From positions 1-64,000 of the forward strand of contig JAUXUR010000038.1 of NCBI GenBank assembly GCA_030680745.1: DNA of 64,000 nucleotides. The letters are read 5' to 3'. Shown one piece after another: positions 59,146 through 64,000 of the stretch. This DNA is from Alphaproteobacteria bacterium. GTDB lineage: Bacteria > Pseudomonadota > Alphaproteobacteria > JAUXUR01. Position 1 is the first letter of the stretch. Each line of letters opens with the position of its first letter. Below the pieces are notes generated by a model, which made no database searches, was not told where the DNA came from, and saw only the letters and a program-made list of their open reading frames with translations. The position numbers and the translations under genes are program-made.

Positions 59146-59799
59146 TTATTGAAATATTTGACCTGTAAGTTTTTCAAAAATATTTTTAGCATTTGCATAA
59201 TCTTGCGCAATAGCAGCAATATAATGCGATTCAAACACTAAATTATGTCCATTTTTTGACTTAATTGCATTTAATCCTTGCGCTGATATATTTTGTGATG
59301 AAGGATAGCCAGCATTTTGAATTCCTTTTGCTACATCTAGCAAATTTTGAATAGGAATAGCATAATATTGATCTACTTCTTTATATTCACGACCTAAAGC
59401 TGGGTTGGATTGTGCTGCAGCAACTGAAGCTGTTAATATGTTAACACTCAAATTATCATCACGATGTATAAAAAGCTCAATTTTATGACGATTTGAATAA
59501 ATGTAATCCATTTCACTTACATCTTTAGAACTAAAATGCAATGCATTTCCTGTTTCTTCCATTGTTTCGCGTGCAGCTGCCTTAAATGAATATTGATCGC
59601 TTAAATCACATTCACCAGCTGGAAAATTTATATAACCCTGTCTTATATCTTTTCCAACAAGAACACAAGGTACACCGTCTGGATAAACTTTAACCAAAAT
59701 CATCCCAGCCCGTTCAACTGGTCCCTTGGCACATTGCAATTGAACAGCAAAAAGTGGAAAACTAATTAAAATTCCCATTAAGTACATTATTTTCTTCAT
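59146..59799 (-). CDS. Secreted Nudix-like hydrolase 2, 217 aa
   Basis: Paralogue of the neighbouring Nudix-like gene, with the same layout: signal peptide (MKKIMYLMGILISFPLFAV), GPVERAGMILVKVYPDGVPC strands, an altered Nudix box G-x5-D-x8-RETMEETG, and a shared C-terminal half (NPALGREYKEVDQYYAIPIQ, NGHNLVFESHYIAAIAQDYA). The two proteins look roughly half identical by eye, so the pair arose by tandem duplication. The REXXEE core is kept. GAGGTAA precedes the start and a terminator follows the stop. The C-terminal ~90 residues shared by both are not part of a standard Nudix domain, and I do not recognise them. Confidence 0.78.
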   Translation of the reverse strand: MKKIMYLMGILISFPLFAVQLQCAKGPVERAGMILVKVYPDGVPCVLVGKDIRQGYINFPAGECDLSDQYSFKAAARETMEETGNALHFSSKDVSEMDYIYSNRHKIELFIHRDDNLSVNILTASVAAAQSNPALGREYKEVDQYYAIPIQNLLDVAKGIQNAGYPSSQNISAQGLNAIKSKNGHNLVFESHYIAAIAQDYANAKNIFEKLTGQIFQ

Positions 59800-59931
59800 A
59801 AGTTACCTCTTTTAAAGATTTTACAATATAACGTAAGTTTAAAACATAAACATTACTTTATCATTACTTCATACATGATTATTTCAAAAAAATCAACTTA
59901 TTTTTATGCTATTTTTAAATTATTTTTGATA

Positions 59932-59964
59932 AAAAAAAAGGCCCCCGAAAGGAGGCCTTTTAAA
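59932..59964 (-). terminator. Rho-independent terminator of rpmI-rplT
   Basis: On the minus strand AAGGCCTCC and GGGGGCCTT pair around TTTC and are followed by a T run. It stands ~20 nt after the rplT stop. Confidence 0.9.
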
Positions 59965-59982
59965 AGCAGTAATTACAGATAA

Positions 59983-60339
59983 TTAAGCAACGGCTGATTT
60001 AGCTTGGTTGACAATTCCTGCAAAAGCTTGTGGGTCACGAATAGCAATGTCGGATAAGACTTTACGATCCATTGTGATACCAGCAACTTTAAGCGCATGA
60101 ATGAAAAGTGAATAGGTTAGGCCATGTTCACGGACTGCAGCATTGATACGCTGAATCCAAAGACCACGAAATTCACGTTTCTTATTACGTCTGTCGCGAT
60201 ACGCATATTGCCAAGATTTTTCAAGTTTCTCAAGCGCTACGCGGTAGCAACTACTATTTCTATCACGAAAACCTTTAGTAAGTTTTAGGACTTTTTTATG
60301 ACGGGCTCTGGAGGTCACGCCTCTTTTAATACGGGCCAT
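59983..60339 (-). CDS. rplT: 50S ribosomal protein L20
   Basis: Assembly-critical protein of the large ribosomal subunit that binds 23S rRNA. The 118-residue length and sequence ([60 protein letters not shown]) are typical. It follows rpmI by 11 nt. In many bacteria L20 represses its own operon by binding the leader RNA, and a long structured leader is present here upstream of rpmI. infC and pheS, common neighbours elsewhere, are not adjacent in this window. Confidence 0.98.
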   Translation of the reverse strand: MARIKRGVTSRARHKKVLKLTKGFRDRNSSCYRVALEKLEKSWQYAYRDRRNKKREFRGLWIQRINAAVREHGLTYSLFIHALKVAGITMDRKVLSDIAIRDPQAFAGIVNQAKSAVA

Positions 60340-60350
60340 TTATGATCTCC

Positions 60351-60548
60351 TCAAGCGTAGGGTAAATATTTACGAACACGGGCTGTTTCTGCATCTGCAA
60401 GAATCCGCGTACCACGTGAATCGCGCAACATATCGTTTGAACGTTTGCGCATATTATGTCTTTTACCTGCTTGAGCGCCGCGTGCTTTGCCGGTTGCTGT
60501 AAAGCTAAAGCGCTTTTTGGCACTGCTTTTCGTTTTTAATTTGGACAT
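60351..60548 (-). CDS. rpmI: 50S ribosomal protein L35
   Basis: Small basic protein of the large ribosomal subunit, 65 residues ([40 protein letters not shown]). The ATG at 60548 is preceded by AAGGATT; longer open frames upstream run into the untranslated leader and are not real. It forms a two-gene operon with rplT. Confidence 0.97.
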   Translation of the reverse strand: MSKLKTKSSAKKRFSFTATGKARGAQAGKRHNMRKRSNDMLRDSRGTRILADAETARVRKYLPYA

Positions 60549-60750
60549 TTCTAAATCCTTCAATACGTTAAAGGTTGAAAAAATATCGGCCAGGCATGTC
60601 CTTACGCCATAGCACGACACTACCCAATTCTTTCCAAATGTGGAGGGCGTCAAATTTCGGGATTCATCCCGCTCACGTATGAAGAATACGCCGCGCGTGT
60701 CTCACCACTTATCTGACTACCCACATTTTAAAACTATTTGGGTATAGTAG
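60549..60750 (-). ncRNA. Structured 5' leader of rpmI-rplT (candidate regulatory RNA)
   Basis: About 200 nt lie between the predicted promoter and the rpmI start, long for a ribosomal operon. On the minus strand CGTAT/ATACG (loop TCTTC) and CGGGA/TCCCG (loop TGAA) are clear hairpins, and more pairing is possible around GGGTAGT. Local GC content is higher than in most of the intergenic DNA. A role in autoregulation by L20 is plausible. No match to tmRNA, RNase P, 6S or SRP RNA consensus was seen. Confidence 0.5.
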
Positions 60751-60757
60751 ATCTTAC

Positions 60758-60786
60758 TTTATACCTTTTTTTGCATGTAGTAGCAA
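60758..60786 (-). promoter_or_regulatory. Predicted promoter of rpmI-rplT
   Basis: On the minus strand TTGCTA (60786-60781) and TATAAA (60763-60758) are 17 nt apart. Transcription would start near 60750. Confidence 0.6.
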
Positions 60787-60798
60787 GAAAATCTTACT

Positions 60799-62253
60799 TT
60801 ACTTTAAAAGATTCACTAACAAAAGTCCTGACGCAATCTTTCCTGAACGTACTGCACCTTCCATGTGACCTGCACTGCCATCGGCCATAATATGTTCTCC
60901 TGCTAGGAAAAATCTATTATCAATAGTGGGCTCAGCAAACACGTAAATATCACGAATTGTTTCGCTTGGATTAAAAACAACTATATTACATTCCGAGGAA
61001 CGGCCTGAATAAGTTCCCAATGCAAATGGATCTGTTACCCAATTTTTAATTGTAGGCGCACCAAAATTTTTTATATATTCATATTTAGATTGAAGTCCTG
61101 GCATTAAATCATCAACAAGTTTATTAACATCATCTTGCGCATATTCTTGACTTTTACTTGATCCCAGAAAAAAAGTCATTGCATTTTGCCCAGCCCAACT
61201 AATGAATTGATGGTCTAAATTAACATAATAAAGTAAATCATTGGCAATATCCTTGTTTGCATCAAGAGGAATCCCTACTTTAATATGCTGCCCATAAGGA
61301 AGTGTTTGAATTGCAAGGCGCTGCAAATCAGTAAGTGGAACATCAACCAAATTTACATGACGTAGAGTTGAAAAAGGTAATGTTACAATGATACGATCCG
61401 CTATACATTCTTCCCCATTTTCAAAATCCAATCTATACATAGTGTCTTCTTTTTTGATAGAAACTATTTTCGAATTAAGATTTATTGTAACCTTATCATT
61501 AATTGCGTTTTCAAGCGCATTAATCAATTGTGACATACCACCTTTTACGCTATAACGATAAGCAAATTTATTGGCGAGACCACTTAAAAATGTTCTTTTT
61601 ATTTTTCTTTTTTTTAGCTCTAAAAGCTGCTTAATTTCTTTTAAATCCTCATTAATCCAATATAACGCAGTAGCAGGCATATTGTTTAAATCCAAACCTA
61701 CTTCATCGAAATAATATGTTACAAGAAATTTTTTTGTAACTTCATCCAAGCCATTTAAATAATCGTCTGCTTTTACATACTCTAACTGCATTGTTTGAGC
61801 ATTATAATGAGCCCAATTTATATTTCTTTTTTTAAATACATCTAAAAAATTCACAAGCATATCTACAATATAATACGCATCTTTTGTTTTTATGAATTTT
61901 TGCTCATCAACAACAAAAACATCTTTATCTACAAAGGAATTTTTTTTGAGCTTAATTTTTAATTCTTTTGCAAGTTTCTTAATTTGTTTATGATCTTTAT
62001 CAATAAAAGTACCACCTTCTTCATAGAAACTATTTTGACCCTCATCAAAATAATGCGTATGAACACGACCACCCAATCGATCACGACCTTCAAAAAGAAC
62101 AATCTCATGCTCTTTATGTACATCATTTTTAATAAGTTCATAAGCTGTCGTAAGACCCGAAAGGCCACCACCCAAAATTACTATTTTTTCAGCAATTAAC
62201 GATGTATTTATACAAAAACTTAAGGCAAGGAGTAAGATAGATTTTTTAAACAT
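60799..62253 (-). CDS. Secreted FAD-dependent amine oxidase-like protein
   Basis: Flavin amine oxidase family protein (monoamine or polyamine oxidase-like) of 484 residues. ATG 62253 is chosen because AGAGGTT precedes it and the product then begins with a signal peptide (MFKKSILLLALSFCINTSLIA). The FAD-binding Rossmann motif follows at once: IVILGGGLSGLTTAYEL, then IVLFEGRDRLGGRVHTHYF. Near the C-terminus, NRFFLAGEHIMADGSAGHME is the second FAD-contact region. Export of a flavoprotein without a twin-arginine motif means the cofactor would have to be added outside, or the protein acts in a host compartment. The substrate amine is unknown. It is convergent with nothing: the ribosomal leader lies just downstream on the same strand. 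Confidence 0.85.
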   Translation of the reverse strand: MFKKSILLLALSFCINTSLIAEKIVILGGGLSGLTTAYELIKNDVHKEHEIVLFEGRDRLGGRVHTHYFDEGQNSFYEEGGTFIDKDHKQIKKLAKELKIKLKKNSFVDKDVFVVDEQKFIKTKDAYYIVDMLVNFLDVFKKRNINWAHYNAQTMQLEYVKADDYLNGLDEVTKKFLVTYYFDEVGLDLNNMPATALYWINEDLKEIKQLLELKKRKIKRTFLSGLANKFAYRYSVKGGMSQLINALENAINDKVTINLNSKIVSIKKEDTMYRLDFENGEECIADRIIVTLPFSTLRHVNLVDVPLTDLQRLAIQTLPYGQHIKVGIPLDANKDIANDLLYYVNLDHQFISWAGQNAMTFFLGSSKSQEYAQDDVNKLVDDLMPGLQSKYEYIKNFGAPTIKNWVTDPFALGTYSGRSSECNIVVFNPSETIRDIYVFAEPTIDNRFFLAGEHIMADGSAGHMEGAVRSGKIASGLLLVNLLK

Positions 62254-62426
62254 TTGATAACCTCTTATAAAAATAATATAGATACTATCACAAAACAATG
62301 AAATTTGAAATAATAAATACATATAAAATCATATATATTTAAACAACATCGTGTTTTTTGTTGACTTTTGTGCACATTTTGCTTAACTAGCTTATTATAA
62401 AATTAAATTAATTATCAGGACATGAA

Positions 62427-63164
62427 ATGAAAAAGATATCATACTTAATGGCAATCTATGGAATACTTTTACAACCACTTAACGCAGCAATGATTATTTC
62501 CGATGAAAATGTCATACACTCAATTATATTAGACGATATTACAAGCTTTACAATACCTTACGTGTTAAATGCTAGACTCACAAATGACACCAATGGTGTG
62601 ATTATTTCAGAGAACGAGTCTTCAAAATCTGAAAATCTATTTGAAACACACACAATGTTTAATGAAAATGACAATCCTTATTATCTAGTTATAACACCCA
62701 ATGAAAGTTCTTTTGAATTACCCAGCAATATTCAACTTATAAATAATGATCATTCATTGATTATTTTTCCTGCAATTAAAAAAGAAAAACCAAATCTTAA
62801 AAAAAGAAAACATAACCCTACAGAAGACAAAAAAGAATCAAAAAAAGTAAAAAAAGAATCCAATTGTTTTAACGAAATCCAACCTTATCCAAATTGCATT
62901 AACAACAATACAATAAATTTACAGATTAAATTTTCTTATTTAAATAAAATATTGTTAGAAAGTAATGACTTATCCGAACGACATATGGCCAAAGCACATT
63001 TGGCTGAAATGTATTTCAAGAATGAAGAACCAGTAAGCCAAGAACCCAACAAATTAATGTACGCACTCATTTATTCATTTGTTGCTTCCAATGAAACATA
63101 TAACAAAGATGCACAAAAACTTGCCCAAGATATTTATAAAAAAATTATAAACAGAAAATATTAA
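62427..63164 (+). CDS. Secreted protein with NLS-like basic stretch and Sel1-like end, 245 aa
   Basis: Family not recognised. A signal peptide (MKKISYLMAIYGILLQPLNA) covers residues 1-20. Residues ~21-115 are Asn/Ser-rich. Residues 118-144 are extremely basic (IKKEKPNLKKRKH, then KKESKKVKKES), which fits a mono- or bipartite nuclear-localisation signal. The C-terminal ~80 residues (ERHMAKAHLAEMYFKNEEPV, LMYALIYSFVASNE, AQKLAQDIYKK) resemble Sel1/TPR helices. Signal peptide plus NLS-like segment in a suspected intracellular bacterium suggests an effector for the host nucleus, but this is inference. A GGA site precedes the start. The gene is single and convergent with hslU. Confidence 0.65.
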   Translation: MKKISYLMAIYGILLQPLNAAMIISDENVIHSIILDDITSFTIPYVLNARLTNDTNGVIISENESSKSENLFETHTMFNENDNPYYLVITPNESSFELPSNIQLINNDHSLIIFPAIKKEKPNLKKRKHNPTEDKKESKKVKKESNCFNEIQPYPNCINNNTINLQIKFSYLNKILLESNDLSERHMAKAHLAEMYFKNEEPVSQEPNKLMYALIYSFVASNETYNKDAQKLAQDIYKKIINRKY

Positions 63165-63176
63165 AACATATTAACA

Positions 63177-63221
63177 TTGGTCCCACCGATCACGAAATAA
63201 TACGTGCAATGATGGGACCAA
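63177..63221. terminator. Hairpin between the convergent genes
   Basis: TTGGTCCCA (63177-63185) and TGGGACCAA (63213-63221) pair perfectly over 9 bp. There is no clear U-tract on either strand, so function as a shared terminator is tentative. Confidence 0.45.
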
Positions 63222-63227
63222 CTATCA

Positions 63228-64000
63228 CTATAATATAAACTTGGTTAAATCTGCCTTATGCTTCAGACTTGAAACGCGCTCTTTCACAAGATCAAGATCT
63301 ACAGTAATGGAAGCACCTGGCTTATCATTGGCTTCAAAACTTATTTCCTCAAGTAAACGTTCTAACACTGTATGCAAACGTCTTGCACCGATATTTTCAA
63401 CACTTAGATTTATTTCTTCAGCAAGGGATGCTATTTCATCAATCGCTTCATCGGTAAAATCCAACGTCACTTTTTCTGTTGCTAAAAGCGCTTTATATTG
63501 ACGAATAAGACTCGCTTCGGGTTCCAACAAAATGCGTTTGAAATCGGCTGCCGTTAAGGATTTTAACTCAACGCGAATCGGCAAACGTCCTTGAAGTTCT
63601 GGTAATAAATCTGAAGGTTTAGACAAATGAAACGCGCCTGATGCTATAAACAGAATATGATCTGTTTTGACCGGGCCATATTTTGTCGATACGGTTGTAC
63701 CTTCAATAAGCGGCAACAAATCACGCTGGACACCTTCACGACTTACATCTGCACCTTGACGTTCAGAACGTGCGCAAATTTTGTCAATTTCATCAAGAAA
63801 AACAATCCCATTTTGCTCAACACTGAATATACATTGGCGTGTAACATCATCTTGATCAAGCAATTTATCACATTCTTCATCCATCAAAATCGTCCGTGCT
63901 TCACTTACACGAAGTTTACGCAATTTTGTTTTGGTGCCACCGAAGGCTTTGCCAAACATTTCGCTCATATTGATCATGCCCATTTGTGCACCTGGCATCC
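63228..64000 (-). CDS. hslU: ATP-dependent protease ATPase subunit HslU (N-terminus cut by the window edge)
   Basis: C-terminal ~258 residues of HslU (ClpY), the AAA+ unfoldase that feeds proteins to HslV. The fragment has Walker [18 protein letters not shown], the sensor-1 region [20 protein letters not shown], the arginine-finger segment [12 protein letters not shown], the sensor-2 [14 protein letters not shown], and the family C-terminus DLTKFIL, which docks into HslV. The Walker A motif and the pore loop lie beyond 64000. The Met seen near 63998 is internal. hslV would be expected next to it outside the window. Confidence 0.96.
   Translation of the reverse strand, partial: MPGAQMGMINMSEMFGKAFGGTKTKLRKLRVSEARTILMDEECDKLLDQDDVTRQCIFSVEQNGIVFLDEIDKICARSERQGADVSREGVQRDLLPLIEGTTVSTKYGPVKTDHILFIASGAFHLSKPSDLLPELQGRLPIRVELKSLTAADFKRILLEPEASLIRQYKALLATEKVTLDFTDEAIDEIASLAEEINLSVENIGARRLHTVLERLLEEISFEANDKPGASITVDLDLVKERVSSLKHKADLTKFIL

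Noticed and set aside
60549-60750. rpmI leader considered as tmRNA, 6S, SRP or RNase P RNA
   Set aside because: None of the conserved core motifs of these RNAs could be found on either strand.

Overview
This 64 kb window is low-GC DNA with an alphaproteobacterial gene set. It carries a very divergent 16S rRNA gene, an mdh-sucC-sucD operon, cobalamin-dependent methylmalonyl-CoA mutase with MeaB, an Atm1-type ABC exporter, rpmI-rplT, hslU and two tRNA genes. About ten genes of unknown or unusual function encode proteins with signal peptides, and several families of palindromic repeats fill the intergenic spaces. Together these suggest a host-associated alphaproteobacterium, most likely of the Holosporales/Caedibacter type. 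The taxonomic placement is inference; no database was searched.

Layout. 1-916: 5' part of a 16S rRNA gene on the minus strand, with a ~100-nt hairpin insertion in the V2 region and its own promoter near 1307-1335. 2433-4311: two secreted unknowns. 4673-7682: mdh-sucC-sucD. 7785-16346: secreted proteins, including a two-propeller protein ending in a beta-propeller phytase domain. 16458-22193: a P1B-type metal ATPase, a tandem universal stress protein, an MGP-repeat envelope protein, an APC permease and tRNA-Gly. 22343-48572: one plus-strand block of about 26 kb that is a rebuilt Pel exopolysaccharide locus. 48969-57800: an MFS/spermidine-synthase-like fusion, tRNA-Ser, meaB, an Atm1-like transporter, a small periplasmic protein and methylmalonyl-CoA mutase. 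58310-64000: two secreted Nudix-like proteins, rplT, rpmI with a long leader, a secreted FAD amine oxidase, a secreted protein with an NLS-like basic stretch, and the C-terminal part of hslU.

The Pel locus is the main discovery candidate. The order is a stand-alone GH114 protein (the PelA hydrolase half), two PelA-type deacetylase-like proteins, a 1020-residue secreted alpha/beta hydrolase, two more PelA-type deacetylases, PelB split into a TPR protein and a separate beta-barrel protein, then PelC, PelD, PelE, PelF and PelG. The canonical single PelA has therefore become one glycoside hydrolase gene plus four deacetylase-half paralogues. The first paralogue has lost both aspartates of motif 1 and the second metal-binding histidine, so it looks like a pseudo-enzyme. 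Between the two PelB genes lie palindromic repeats and a decayed duplicate of the pelB 3' end. The pelD-pelE junction shows coding-like sequence in shifted frames.

How the parts should work together (from known Pel biology): PelD with a kept RxxD site may sense c-di-GMP and activate PelF, the GT4 polymerase. PelE and PelG carry the polymer across the inner membrane. PelA-type proteins trim and deacetylate it in the periplasm, and PelB/PelC export it. The expansion and the added hydrolase suggest a modified polymer or extra tailoring steps, which is inference.
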